64,000 nucleotides of DNA from Burkholderia pyrrocinia (GCF_022809715.1 NZ_CP094460.1:2604001-2668000); one strand, 5' to 3'. Shown: positions 17,218 through 26,525, counted from the stretch's first letter. Translations and numbers: made by a program. Notes: generated from the sequence alone by a model not told the origin.

Positions 17218-17809
17218 GAGGGGCCTCGTTGCTTGCGCGGATCGTTCGGGCGTATTCGTGGATGCGCCCGAGGTTGAATTTGTGTCCGCGCGGGTCGTCG
17301 GCGCGGCTTTTACCGGAACGGAATGCAGGTTCCGTACCAGCGCCGCGATCCGATTGTCGAGCAACGTCGAGCGGCGATCCGGCGCCGGCCGGCGAGTCCC
17401 GTCGGTAGTGGGTTGCGCAGGCGGTCGAGGAGAGTGTCTACAGGCGGGGCGTGGTGGACGTCAGGCGCACGAAGGGGCTCGGCGACGCGAAATGCTTCAC
17501 GGATGTAACGTAACGCGGGCGGAACGCGCGGTGCGTTTCTGCCGGCGAACGGCCGAAACGTGCCGATCCACGCGTTCCGCCCGTGTCTGCCGTGCGTTCG
17601 CTGGCGGCAAACGTTGAAACGGGACGAGCTCCGTTGCATGGGGAAACGGGTGGTGAATGCGCCGGGTGTTTCATATCCGAGACGGTTTCACGAACGGCGA
17701 TTCGATTGGCGTGGCCGTCGAACTGGCCCAGCGATTGGCCGCGCAATTGTCCATGGGCAGACGGCGCGCGTTTGCCAACAATCTCCGCATTACCCCTGCG
17801 AGATTCGAC
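17218..17809. other. Intergenic region before the LysE-type exporter
   Basis: About 590 bases with several overlapping open frames on both strands but none with a ribosome-binding site or recognisable product. It must contain the promoters for the hypothetical gene on the left and the exporter on the right. Nothing else is seen. Confidence 0.5.
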
Positions 17810-18442
17810 ATGAGCGTCCACGTCTTCTTCTCGGCCAACCTGCTGCTGGCCTACACGGCCTATTTCATCGGTACGGCCAGCCCGGGGCCGAGCAATCTCG
17901 CGATCATGTCGGTCGCCGCGAACCAGGGCCGCAAGGCGGCGCTCGCGTTTGCGCTCGGCGTCATTTCGGGGTCGATGTTCTGGGCGACGGTGGCGGCGCT
18001 CGGCGTGTCGGCCACGCTGCTCGCATGGTCGAAGCTGCTGGTCGCGATCAAGATCTTCGGCGGGCTGTACCTGCTGTGGCTCGCATTCAAGTCGGGGCGC
18101 ACGGCGCTGTCGGGCACGGTGGCGGCGTCGTTGAACGCGGCGCGCGAGCAGCGGCTGTCGCGCTTCTACGCGCGCGGCGCGACGCTGCACCTGACCAATC
18201 CGAAAGCCATTCTCGTGTGGGTGTCGATCGTCGCGCTGTCGTCGAACGGCACGGGCGCGTCGCACGGCGCCGTCGTGCCGGGCTGTGTCGTGATCGGGTG
18301 CCTGGTGTTCGGCGGTTATGCGCTCGTGTTCTCGATGGACGGCGCACGCCGGCTGTACGTGCGCGGCCGTCGCGCGATGGAAGCGTGTCTTGCGGTCGTG
18401 TTCGGCGTGGCGGGGATCAGGCTGCTGGCGTCGAACGCATGA
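17810..18442 (+). CDS. LysE/RhtB-family amino-acid exporter
   Basis: A 210-residue inner-membrane efflux protein with about five or six hydrophobic segments. The N-terminal TASPGPSNLAIMSVAANQGRK motif (about 20-40) is diagnostic of the LysE superfamily; family members export amino acids or homoserine lactones by proton exchange. LTNPKAILVWVSIVAL is the second conserved block. The start at 17810 places the first helix directly at the N-terminus; the frame is open for another 51 codons upstream, but that stretch is not hydrophobic. The substrate is unknown. Confidence 0.88.
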   Translation: MSVHVFFSANLLLAYTAYFIGTASPGPSNLAIMSVAANQGRKAALAFALGVISGSMFWATVAALGVSATLLAWSKLLVAIKIFGGLYLLWLAFKSGRTALSGTVAASLNAAREQRLSRFYARGATLHLTNPKAILVWVSIVALSSNGTGASHGAVVPGCVVIGCLVFGGYALVFSMDGARRLYVRGRRAMEACLAVVFGVAGIRLLASNA

Positions 18443-18515
18443 CAAACGGCGCGGTGCTCGCTGAAACCCTCCGCCGCATCGATGCGCGGCGGAAGGTTCC
18501 CGCTTCACGACGGCT

Positions 18516-20144
18516 TCAGAAAATGAAGCCCGTATTGATGAACTTCGACGTGTGATCCGACACGATCGAGTCGAGCAACTGCTTGCTGCTGTCGGTCTGC
18601 TTCGCCGCGACCATCGAGCGGATCGAGAACGCGCGCAGCGCGTCGCTCACCGACAGCGTGCCTTCGGCCGAATCCTTGCGGCCCGCGAACGGGAACACGT
18701 CGGGCCCGCGCTGGCACTGGCAGTTGATGTTCACGCGGCACACCTGGTTCACGAGCGGATCGACGAGCGCGCCGATCTGCACCGGATCGGAACCGAAGAT
18801 GCTGACCTGCTGGCCGTGCTCCGACGTCGTCACGTAGTCGAGCGCGGTGTCGACGTCGTCGAACGGCGCGACCGGAATGATCGGCCCGAACTGTTCCTCG
18901 CGGTACAGCTTCATTCCTTCTGATACCGGATACACGACGGCCGGATAGAACAGCGTCTTGCTGAATTCGCCGCCCGAGTGGTTGACGACTTGCGCGCCCT
19001 TGGCGTTCGCGTCGTCGATCGCGTCGGTCATGTAGGCCGTGCGATGCATGCCGGGCAGCGGCGTGATGCTGACGCCTTTTTCCCACGGCATGCCGATCTT
19101 CAGCTGTTCGAGCGCGGCGGTGAAGCGCTTCAGGAATTCGTCGACGATCGAGCGGTGCACGAGCAGCATCTTCAGCGCGGTGCAGCGCTGGCCGTTGAAC
19201 GACAGCGCACCGAGCAGGCATTCCTTCACGGTGAGGTCGAGATCGGCGTCGGGCAGCACGATCGCCGCGTTCTTCGCGTCGAGGCCGAGGATCGCGCGCA
19301 GCCGGTGCGACTTCGGGTGCTGCTTCTTCAGGTGATCGGCCACCTTGCTCGACCCGATCAGCGCGAGCACGTTGATCTTGCCCGACGCGAGCATGTGCGG
19401 CACGACCACCGCGCCCGGCGCGTAGATCGTGTTGATCACGCCGTGCGGGAACGCGTCGCGGAATGCTTCGAGCAGCGGCTCGAACAGCAGCGTGCCGTAC
19501 TGAGGCGGCTTGAACACCACGGTGTTGCCCATCAGCAGCGCGGGGATCAGCGTTGCGAAGGTCTCGTTCAGCGGATAGTTGTACGGGCCCATGCACAGCA
19601 CGACGCCGAGCGGCGTGCGGCGGATCTGGCCGATCGTGCCTTCCGCGATCACGAAGCGCGAGTTTGCGTTGTCGAGCTCCTTCAGCGCATCGATCGTCTG
19701 CGTCATGTACGTGACGGTACGGTCGAATTCCTTCTGCGAATCGGCGAGGCTCTTGCCGATCTCCCACATGATCAGGTTCACGACCAGCTCGCGCTGCGCG
19801 ACCATCCGCTTGATGAAGTCCTGCATGCACGCGATGCGCTGCTCGACCTTCATCGTCGGCCACTCGCCGCGGCCCGAGTCGTACGCGCGCACCGCGGCGT
19901 CGAGCGCCGCGTCGCTCTCCGTTTCGCCCATCACCGGATAGCTGCCGATCTCGACCTGCTCGACGCTGCCGTCGGCCTGCCGCACGCACACGGGCGACAG
20001 CACGGTCTTGGTCGCGCCGTCCCACGGTCGAAGTTCGCCGTCGACGAGCGATACGCGCTGGTGAATCGGTGAAGCGAGCCGGAACTCGGCGGGGATGTCT
20101 TGATACGCGGGAAACAGTTGCTGCAGGGAGGCGGAATCGGGCAT
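18516..20144 (-). CDS. NADP-dependent aldehyde dehydrogenase, GapN-like
   Basis: A 542-residue cytosolic aldehyde dehydrogenase resembling non-phosphorylating glyceraldehyde-3-phosphate dehydrogenase, which oxidises GAP to 3-phosphoglycerate and makes NADPH. Catalytic Cys321 lies in SFNGQRCTA, the oxyanion Asn in PYNYPLN (about 189) and the cofactor Lys in FKPP (212). The usual ELGGK general-base motif is replaced by LGLDAKN (287-292); the general base would be Asp289 or absent, which is unusual. QCQRGPDVFPFAGRKDS near the C-terminus fits the GapN branch. The enzyme is longer than most (about 475-500) because of an N-terminal extension. The substrate assignment is from similarity only. Confidence 0.8.
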   Translation of the reverse strand: MPDSASLQQLFPAYQDIPAEFRLASPIHQRVSLVDGELRPWDGATKTVLSPVCVRQADGSVEQVEIGSYPVMGETESDAALDAAVRAYDSGRGEWPTMKVEQRIACMQDFIKRMVAQRELVVNLIMWEIGKSLADSQKEFDRTVTYMTQTIDALKELDNANSRFVIAEGTIGQIRRTPLGVVLCMGPYNYPLNETFATLIPALLMGNTVVFKPPQYGTLLFEPLLEAFRDAFPHGVINTIYAPGAVVVPHMLASGKINVLALIGSSKVADHLKKQHPKSHRLRAILGLDAKNAAIVLPDADLDLTVKECLLGALSFNGQRCTALKMLLVHRSIVDEFLKRFTAALEQLKIGMPWEKGVSITPLPGMHRTAYMTDAIDDANAKGAQVVNHSGGEFSKTLFYPAVVYPVSEGMKLYREEQFGPIIPVAPFDDVDTALDYVTTSEHGQQVSIFGSDPVQIGALVDPLVNQVCRVNINCQCQRGPDVFPFAGRKDSAEGTLSVSDALRAFSIRSMVAAKQTDSSKQLLDSIVSDHTSKFINTGFIF

Positions 20145-20838
20145 GACGGTCTCGTTTGACTAGGTGTCCGGGAAGGACGGGCGATGCGAATCCTGAGCTG
20201 AATGATCCTCGATCCTGAATCGGCATGATGACGCGCGGACGACGACACGTCACGCTGGAACATGGCTGAATCAGCGATTGGAACCAGTTCCATTAAAAAG
20301 GAACGCCGACGCGAATGCAAGAATTGCCGGATCGCGGCACATGCATCGTAAGCATTCAGAAAGACTGTTTCCGAATGGCCGGTATAACGCGTTTGTTGCA
20401 ACCGCAAACGTTTCACTCCGGCTGGTTTGGGCGGATAATGGCGCAGCGCGACGAAGAAAAAAAATGAAGCGAGCCTGAGAGAGCAGATGTAGTGAACAAC
20501 AGAAGAAGGTCCGCCGCGCTGCCGATGCGAGGTCGGCTGCCCGGAGCGCCGGGTCGGGGTTGCCCGGTCCGGCGCGCACCGGACCGTTGAATACGTGCCG
20601 CTCCTGCTTTACTTGATCCTTCGTGATCCTCTTCAAGTTTTTCGTCGTCGTATCCCGAACCCCACCTTCTGCCTGACCGTTTCCGCACGATCCACTTGAT
20701 GCGGTCGATCGATTTCTTTCTATTTGCTTTCGGCGATGCGCGGATTAGCGCCTGAAAATGAAAGGCATTCGTCGGGAATGCAGGGCGCAATGCGCATGCA
20801 CGTTGCGGGCAGGCGACACGTTAAAAATTAATCGAAAA

Positions 20839-20853
20839 CACGAATCATTCTCG
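20839..20853. promoter_or_regulatory. Fur-like box upstream of the siderophore receptor
   Basis: On the reverse strand the site reads CGAGAATGATTCGTG, which fits the 7-1-7 Fur core TGAGAATGATTCTCA at about 11 of 15 positions, all in the centre. The surrounding DNA (20821-20870) is AT-rich and promoter-like. It lies about 230 bases before the receptor start. Confidence 0.5.
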
Positions 20854-20876
20854 TTTATTATTTCGCACCATTACGA

Positions 20877-20903
20877 GCCGTGACGGGACGTCACGGCTTT
20901 TTT
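20877..20903 (+). terminator. Intrinsic-terminator-like hairpin in the receptor leader
   Basis: GCCGTGAC (20877-20884) pairs perfectly with GTCACGGC (20890-20897) around a 5-base loop and is followed by six Ts. It points along the + strand, but no + strand gene lies upstream for several kilobases. It is either an attenuator of the siderophore receptor transcript or the end of a short RNA started in the AT-rich region just before it. Confidence 0.65.
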
Positions 20904-21082
20904 CGTGCCGGTCGTGCCGGCCGGCATCCACCCGCGCCGGCCGTTCGCCGCCGGCATGCGCGACGGGGCGATCCCCCGCGCGCCATCCAGTTCACGGAAA
21001 GGCTTCGTCGGTCGCTGCGCGATTCGCGCGTCGACCGGACGCGTTTCCGTTCGCCGTTTTTCCTTCACCCCCTACGTTCACG

Positions 21083-23212
21083 ATGAAACTCAACACGAGC
21101 GCTTGCCATGCGCTTCTGATCGTCACGTCGCTGGCCGGCGCCCGCACTTCGTTCGCGCAGGCGAGCGACGCCGCGGCGACCTTGCCCGCGATTTCCGTCA
21201 ATGCGGCCGCCGAGCATGCGTCGTACGACGCGGGCCGGTCGCGCGCGGCGACCAAGACCGACATGTCGCTGATGGACGTGCCGCAGACGGTGAACGTCGT
21301 CCCGCACGCGGTGATCGAGGACCAGAACGCGTCGTCGATGCAGGACGCGTTGCGCAACGTGCCGGGCGTCGGCTTCTCGGTCGGCGACGGCCAGCGCGAC
21401 CAGATCACGATCCGCGGTTTCAACAGCATCACGGACCAGTACGTCGACGGCATTCGCGACGACGCGCTCTACTATCGCGACCTGTCGAACGTCGAGCGCG
21501 TCGAGGTGCTGAAGGGGCCGGCGGCGGTGCTGTACGGGCGCGGCTCGGCGGGCGGCATCGTGAATCGCGTGCTGAAGCGGCCGGACGCGAACCCGGTGCG
21601 CGACGTGGGCGTGACGCTCGGCACGCGCGGCGAGCGGCGCGGCGAATTCGACCTCGGCTGGAATGCGAACGACGCGGCGCGCTTCCGCATCACCGGCGCG
21701 GCCGAGAACTCGAACAGCTTTCGCGACCAGTTCCAGCTCAACCGCCAGGCGATCGCGCCGTCCGCGCAGTTCAAGCTGGACAGCAACACGGTGCTGAACG
21801 TCGAATTCGACTACCTGCACGACCGCCGCACGTCCGACCAGGGCCTGCCCGCGTATCGCGGCCGGCCGGTCGACGTGCCGATCAACACGTATTACGGCTC
21901 GGCCGATGCGGCGAACAGCTCGTACAACGACGTCTCCGCGAAGAGCGCGACGGTGTCGCTCGATCACCGCTTCAGCGATACGCTGTCGTTCCATGGCGCG
22001 ATCCGCGCGTACGACTTCTCGCTCGAACGCAAGAACTACGTGACGTTCGAGCCGATCAAGACGGCCGCGCACCCGGTCGTGACGCTCGACCAGTCGACGC
22101 GCCAGCGCACCGACCACGGCATCGACGGCCTGTTCGAGCTCACGCAGAAGACGTCGCTGTTCGGCATGCGCCACGAGCTGCTGTATGGGCTGGAGCTGTC
22201 GCAGCAGCAGAAGTTCGACACGGTCTACAACGTGACGAAGGTCGCCACCTACGACCTCTTCAATCCGCAGCAGGTGATCCTGCCCGGCGTGCCGACCGGC
22301 GCGCGTGCGAAGACGAACGCGTCGACCGTCGTCGGGCTCGCGGGCGTCTACGCGCAGGACCTGATCTCGCTGACCGAGCACTGGAAGGTGCTCGCCGGCC
22401 TGCGCTTCGACTACCTGAACCAGATCCGCCACGACTACACGTCGTCGAACGTCAATCTCGACCGCACCGATCACGCGTGGAGCCCGCGCGTCGGCCTGAT
22501 CTACGAACCGCTCGACTGGCTGACGCTGTACGGCTCGTTCAGCCAGTCGTTCTCGCCGCTCGCCGATACGCTGATCAGTTCCGGCGCGTACTCGAACGGC
22601 GCCGCGCTCGCGCCGCAGAAGACCACCGCGTATGAGCTCGGCTCGCGCTTCGACCTCGGCGGCAAGGCGACGGCCAGCGTCGCGCTGTTCGACATGCGCC
22701 AGACCAACCAGCAGATCGGTGACCCCGCGAATCCCGGTTATGCGCTGCCGATCGGCACGCAGCACGTGCGCGGGATGGAGCTGGGCTTCACCGGCGAGAT
22801 CGCGCCGAAGTGGTCGGTGTACGCCGGTTACGCTTACATGAACGGCACGGTCGACGGTTCGCCGCAATCGACGGCGGCCGGCCTCGCGCTGTCGAGCAAC
22901 ACGCCGGGGCTGATGCCGCGTCACAGCGCGAACCTGTGGCTGAAGCGCGAACTGCCGTACGGCTTCTATGCGGCGGCCGGCATGCAGTTCCAGTCGGCGC
23001 GTTACACGTCGGCCAGCGATCTCGTCACGCTGCCGTCGTTCACGGTGTTCAACCTGGGTGCCGGCTATCGCAGCAAGAAGGTCGACGTGACGCTCACGCT
23101 CGACAATCTGTTCAATCGCCGCTACTTCATTGCCGCGCACGGCAATGCGGACCTGTACAACATGCCCGGCGATCCGCGCACGTTGACCGCGACGGTGAAG
23201 TGGCACATGTAA
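21083..23212 (+). CDS. TonB-dependent siderophore receptor, catecholate (Fiu/FecA-like) type
   Basis: A 709-residue outer-membrane receptor. A signal peptide ends at about SFAQ (residue 25). The plug domain (about 60-170) has VPQTVNVVPHAVIEDQ, GVGFSVGDGQRDQITIRGF and VEVLKGPAAVLYGRGSAGG, all diagnostic of siderophore receptors. A 22-strand barrel follows and ends in a short aromatic C-terminal strand (ATVKWHM). It imports a ferric siderophore using TonB-ExbB-ExbD energy. A Fur-like box and a leader hairpin lie upstream, consistent with iron control. The siderophore is not identifiable from sequence. The length is typical. Confidence 0.92.
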   Translation: MKLNTSACHALLIVTSLAGARTSFAQASDAAATLPAISVNAAAEHASYDAGRSRAATKTDMSLMDVPQTVNVVPHAVIEDQNASSMQDALRNVPGVGFSVGDGQRDQITIRGFNSITDQYVDGIRDDALYYRDLSNVERVEVLKGPAAVLYGRGSAGGIVNRVLKRPDANPVRDVGVTLGTRGERRGEFDLGWNANDAARFRITGAAENSNSFRDQFQLNRQAIAPSAQFKLDSNTVLNVEFDYLHDRRTSDQGLPAYRGRPVDVPINTYYGSADAANSSYNDVSAKSATVSLDHRFSDTLSFHGAIRAYDFSLERKNYVTFEPIKTAAHPVVTLDQSTRQRTDHGIDGLFELTQKTSLFGMRHELLYGLELSQQQKFDTVYNVTKVATYDLFNPQQVILPGVPTGARAKTNASTVVGLAGVYAQDLISLTEHWKVLAGLRFDYLNQIRHDYTSSNVNLDRTDHAWSPRVGLIYEPLDWLTLYGSFSQSFSPLADTLISSGAYSNGAALAPQKTTAYELGSRFDLGGKATASVALFDMRQTNQQIGDPANPGYALPIGTQHVRGMELGFTGEIAPKWSVYAGYAYMNGTVDGSPQSTAAGLALSSNTPGLMPRHSANLWLKRELPYGFYAAAGMQFQSARYTSASDLVTLPSFTVFNLGAGYRSKKVDVTLTLDNLFNRRYFIAAHGNADLYNMPGDPRTLTATVKWHM

Positions 23213-23299
23213 CGCTCGCGCTGCGCGACAATGCGGGTCTTCGTTTCGATGACCCGCACCTCACTGCCCATGATCCGGAAAGCGTTTGATGTGTCGAGC

Positions 23300-23761
23300 A
23301 TGCACGGCCGCGCCCGCGTGCTGTGTCTGGTATTGCTGGCGTGCGGTTCGGCTGCGGCGGGCGCGCAGCCGGTGCCGGCCGACGCCGAGCCGGACTGCCG
23401 CGCGGTGCATGCCGGGCGGGCGATCACGTTGACGGGCCGTTACGCGCTCGACTACGGCGACGAATCGATCGGATCGGACGTGTGGTTCGAAGAGGACGAC
23501 GCATCGGCGCGGCGCTTGCCGGACCGTTCGCAACGCGCGGGCGTGATCGTTTTCACGAACCAGCGCGATGCGACGCGCGGGCTGCGGCTGCCCGCCGCGC
23601 AGCCGAACGGCGTGTGCCGGTTCGACGGGCGCGCGACGATCGTGATCCGCGATCTGGATACCGCGTGCCCGGGGCTGGAAACGCCCGATCGCGCGCGGCT
23701 GGTGAAGGTCGTCGCGGCCGATGTGCCGACGCGGTACGCGTGCGACGCCGCCGCGCCGTGA
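23300..23761 (+). CDS. Exported hypothetical protein
   Basis: A protein of about 153 residues with a plausible signal peptide (RARVLCLVLLACGSAAAGAQ), four cysteines in the mature part and no recognised domain. The start could also be at 23231 or 23270, because no clear ribosome-binding site separates them; 23300 is chosen since it makes a normal-length signal. It follows the siderophore receptor by about 90 bases on the same strand, so co-transcription is possible. Confidence 0.5.
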   Translation: MHGRARVLCLVLLACGSAAAGAQPVPADAEPDCRAVHAGRAITLTGRYALDYGDESIGSDVWFEEDDASARRLPDRSQRAGVIVFTNQRDATRGLRLPAAQPNGVCRFDGRATIVIRDLDTACPGLETPDRARLVKVVAADVPTRYACDAAAP

Positions 23762-23787
23762 CTTGAACGTGACCTGAAGCGAGCGCG

Positions 23788-24735
23788 CTACTCGACGTCC
23801 TCGTCATCCTCCGCGTCGGCGCCATCCGCATCTCCGTCCGGCGCCGCATACGCGCTCGCCTGCTCGAGCAGCCAGCCGCGAAACAGCTCCAGCGGCTTGC
23901 TGTGGCTGAATTCCGTCGGATATACGAGGTAGTACGCGGAATCGCCGACCGTCGCCGCGTCGCACGGCACTACGAGGCCGAGCTGCTGCAACTGTTCCTC
24001 GACGAAGAACTTCGGCACGAGCGCGATCCCGAGCCCGGCCGCGGCCGCGCTGATCAGCATCGTGTGCAGTTCGTAGCGCACGCCCTGCATCGTGCGGATG
24101 TCCTCGACGCCATGCGTCTCGAACCACTGCGCCCACGCGCCGGGGCGCGTCGTCGAGTGCAGCAGCGGATACGCGAGCAGATCCTCGACACGCTCGACCG
24201 GCCCGTCGAGCAGCGCGGGCGAGCAGATCGGCACGACTTCCTCGCCGAACAGGTAGTCGGACGACGTGCCGGGCCAGGTCGGCTTGCCGTAGTGGATCGC
24301 GGCCTCGAAGTGCGTGTCCTCGAACGAGAACAGGTCGGTGCGGCTGCCCATGTTCACGCGCACGTCGGGCGTGCGGTCGTAGAAGCTCTTGATGCGCGGG
24401 ATCAGCCAGTGCGACGCGAACGTCGGCAGCACCGCGAGCTCCAGGTAGCCGCCGCCGCTGCCGTGCGCGATGATCGACAGCGTGTCGCGGTCGAGCGCTT
24501 CCAGCGCGCGCCGCACCTGCGTGCCGTACAGCTTGCCGGCGCGCGTCAGCACGACGCGCTGCTTCACGCGCGCGAACAGCCGCACGCCGAGGCTTGCCTC
24601 GAGCGTCGCGATCTGCCGCGATACCGCGCTTTCGGTCAGGAACAGCTCCTTCGCCGCGTGCGTGAAGCTCTCGTGGCGCGCGGCGGCTTCGAAAGCCACC
24701 AGTGCGCCCATGTTGGGGATCTTGAATTTGCGCAT
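23788..24735 (-). CDS. LysR-family transcriptional regulator (GcvA-like)
   Basis: A 315-residue regulator. The N-terminal helix-turn-helix reads ALVAFEAAARHESFTHAAKE followed by ESAVSRQIATLE, and the FARVKQRVVLTRAGKLY wing follows. The effector domain starts with LELAVLPTFASHWLIPR, typical of the GcvA subgroup. The C-terminus carries an unusual acidic tail (DGDADGADAEDDEDVE, last 16 residues) that is not part of the family fold. It is divergent from a DUF1338 dioxygenase gene with 224 bases between them, which it probably controls. Confidence 0.88.
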   Translation of the reverse strand: MRKFKIPNMGALVAFEAAARHESFTHAAKELFLTESAVSRQIATLEASLGVRLFARVKQRVVLTRAGKLYGTQVRRALEALDRDTLSIIAHGSGGGYLELAVLPTFASHWLIPRIKSFYDRTPDVRVNMGSRTDLFSFEDTHFEAAIHYGKPTWPGTSSDYLFGEEVVPICSPALLDGPVERVEDLLAYPLLHSTTRPGAWAQWFETHGVEDIRTMQGVRYELHTMLISAAAAGLGIALVPKFFVEEQLQQLGLVVPCDAATVGDSAYYLVYPTEFSHSKPLELFRGWLLEQASAYAAPDGDADGADAEDDEDVE

Positions 24736-24959
24736 GATGCTCTATTTGTCTGACGAACGAACCCGCGCGGCGCGGGCCGGCGAGCGGGTCGGGGACGGTC
24801 GATAATTCCAAAAACTCATCACGTGTCAATTTAATCTCGCTTTACGCCCGGCTGCAACCCTTTGAATAATGCTCCCCACGCAAGGTCAGGCGCCCGATGG
24901 GCGGCCGGCCGACGAGTTGCCGGCACGTTTGCCGGCGGTCCCCCGAGACGAGAATCCTG

Positions 24960-25988
24960 ATGCGCAATCCGAATATCGAGAGCTTGCTGACGAAGCTGCT
25001 GGGACAGGCGAAGACCGACGCCCTGTTCTCGACCCTGAACATGCCGGCCATCCTTGAAGAATGGGAGGACGGCATCGTGACGCGCGCGGAGATCGCGCAG
25101 GCGATGAACATGGCGCTGTTCGAAGGGCTGCTCGAGCGTTCGGCGAACGGCCGCGCATACACGGCCGACGCGATCGAAAGCGGCGGCTCGGTCTACTTCG
25201 ATCACGGCGCGCTGCGCACGGTGCGCTGGCCGCACACGGGCGCGCTGCCGCCGGGCGAGGCCGCGTTCACGCGCATCCTGCGTCCGCTCGGCTTCCGCCT
25301 GAACGGCCGTTATCCGCTCGACAAGCTCGGCATGACCGGCCGCGCGTATGCGCACGAGGATGCGCCGGACGAAATCGCGCAGTTCTTCGTCAGCGAACTG
25401 CATCCGGAACGTTTCTCGAAGGAATTCCAGCAGGCCGTGACGAACGTCGTGAGCTCGTCGCGCGATCCGCTGTCGCCGGCGGCCGTTGCGCTGCTGTGGG
25501 AAGTCGAACGCGAAGGCTGGCTGTCGCTCGACGCCGCGCACGCGCTGCTGCCGGAAATCGTCGGCGCGTTCGCGCGCCAGCACGATCTGCCGAACGAACT
25601 CGACTACGAAACGCTGCTGATGGAATCGGCGGAAATGGCGTGGATCTCGACCGAAGGCAACGCGTTCAACCATGCGACCGACCGCGTCGCCGACGTGTTC
25701 AAGCTGTCCGACGACGAGAAGGCAAAGGGCCGGCCGATGAAGCCGGAAGTCGAGCGCTCGCGCTCGGGCCGCGTGTTCCAGACCGCGTATCGCGCGGATA
25801 CCGTCGAGCGCGAGTTCCGCACGCGCGACGGCGGCACGGTGAAGCGCAACGTGCCGGGCTCGTTCTACGAGTTCATCACGCGCAAGCGCACGTTCGATCA
25901 GGCGGCGCGCCGCTGGGTGACCGACCTGCGTTTCGACGCGGGCAACGCGCAGGGCATCTTCAAGATGACGGCGAACGCGGCGAAGTAA
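24960..25988 (+). CDS. DUF1338 non-haem iron protein (2-oxoadipate dioxygenase/decarboxylase-like)
   Basis: A 342-residue member of the DUF1338 family. Characterised relatives (HglS) convert 2-oxoadipate to D-2-hydroxyglutarate in lysine breakdown with Fe(II). The metal triad is visible: His82 in FDHGALRTV, His238 in FNHATDR and Glu304 in SFYEFITRK; Arg86 would bind the substrate carboxylate. The protein is much shorter than HglS (about 460), so the substrate may differ. The start at 24960 gives MRNPNIESLLTKLL; the upstream extension is Arg-rich and unlikely. It is divergent from a LysR regulator. A stem-loop terminator follows 50 bases after the stop. Confidence 0.78.
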   Translation: MRNPNIESLLTKLLGQAKTDALFSTLNMPAILEEWEDGIVTRAEIAQAMNMALFEGLLERSANGRAYTADAIESGGSVYFDHGALRTVRWPHTGALPPGEAAFTRILRPLGFRLNGRYPLDKLGMTGRAYAHEDAPDEIAQFFVSELHPERFSKEFQQAVTNVVSSSRDPLSPAAVALLWEVEREGWLSLDAAHALLPEIVGAFARQHDLPNELDYETLLMESAEMAWISTEGNAFNHATDRVADVFKLSDDEKAKGRPMKPEVERSRSGRVFQTAYRADTVEREFRTRDGGTVKRNVPGSFYEFITRKRTFDQAARRWVTDLRFDAGNAQGIFKMTANAAK

Positions 25989-26037
25989 CGAACGTGAAGC
26001 GGGGCGCGTCGCGCTTCGCTTCCGAACGGGCAAGCCT

Positions 26038-26069
26038 ATCGGGCAGGGCGCGCACGCGTCCTGCCCGAT
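26038..26069 (+). terminator. Stem-loop terminator after the DUF1338 gene
   Basis: ATCGGGCAGG (26038-26047) pairs with CCTGCCCGAT (26060-26069) around a 12-base loop. Only a short TT follows, so termination may be partly Rho-dependent. Confidence 0.55.
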
Positions 26070-26182
26070 TTGCGTTGGGTGGCTGCGATGCAGCGGAATG
26101 CGTGCGCTCGTTCGAGCGATGGACTACGGAGTCGCAGCCGATGGTGTAGGGGGAACGTGCAGATGCGTCGGGCGCCGCGCCG

Positions 26183-26266
26183 TCACAGGATGTGCGTGAT
26201 CAGATAGAACAGCACCAGCAGCCCGACCGGCACGCCGAGCAGCCAGGCGATCAGATATTTGCCCAT
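26183..26266 (-). CDS. Tiny single-helix membrane protein (27 residues)
   Basis: The reverse strand encodes MGKYLIAWLLGVPVGLLVLF and then YLITHIL before the stop. AGGA lies eight bases before the ATG. Nearly the whole product is one transmembrane helix with a GVPVG turn. It is too small for most gene finders, but the ribosome-binding site, start and clean hydrophobic pattern support it. It sits in a cluster of stress-type small proteins (CsbD, BON). The function is unknown. Confidence 0.6.
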   Translation of the reverse strand: MGKYLIAWLLGVPVGLLVLFYLITHIL

Positions 26267-26327
26267 GTCGTTGTCCTGATGGCCGCGACGCCGGCGGCGC
26301 CGCGGCGGGGTGAGTTTGCCGGTTGCG

Positions 26328-26525
26328 TTACAGCTCGCGATCGAATTCCTTCAACTGCTTCTCGGCCGCATCGCGGGCGATTCCGTAACGTTCCTGGATC
26401 TTCCCGGCCAGATACTCGCGATCGCCTTCCGCGACTGCGAGATCGTCGTCGGTCAGCTTGCCCCACTTGGCCTTCAGCTTGCCGGTGAGCTGCTTCCACT
26501 GGCCCTTGATCTTGTCTTCGTTCAT
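26328..26525 (-). CDS. CsbD-family stress protein
   Basis: A 65-residue helical protein starting MNEDKIKGQWKQLTGKLKAK, the CsbD hallmark (KGxWxQLxGKxKxxWGKLTDDD). AAGGAG precedes the ATG. CsbD proteins are abundant in general-stress and stationary-phase cells, with no known enzymatic role. A second CsbD-type gene lies at 29236, on the other side of the PAS-LuxR gene. Confidence 0.93.
   Translation of the reverse strand: MNEDKIKGQWKQLTGKLKAKWGKLTDDDLAVAEGDREYLAGKIQERYGIARDAAEKQLKEFDREL

Larger units (their letters stand above)
20145..21082. other. Long intergenic region with iron-regulation signals at its right end
   Basis: About 940 bases between divergent genes. No coding frame is convincing (the ones at 20271-20636, 20413-20790 and 20278-20478 look random). 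A 7-base GC hairpin (GGTCCGG/CCGGACC) lies near 20565-20584 without a T tract. The right end holds a Fur-like box and a terminator-like hairpin, listed separately. A small regulatory RNA is possible but not shown. Confidence 0.5.

Noticed and set aside
20565..20584. GC hairpin considered as a terminator of the dehydrogenase region
   Set aside because: No T tract on either strand and it lies upstream, not downstream, of the gene.
20271..20790. Open frames on the minus strand between the dehydrogenase and the siderophore receptor
   Set aside because: Low-complexity products without a start signal; region looks non-coding.
20905..22635. Long open frame of 576 codons overlapping the siderophore receptor in another frame
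   Set aside because: It is an Arg/Gly-rich shadow of the receptor gene, whose own frame has full domain support.
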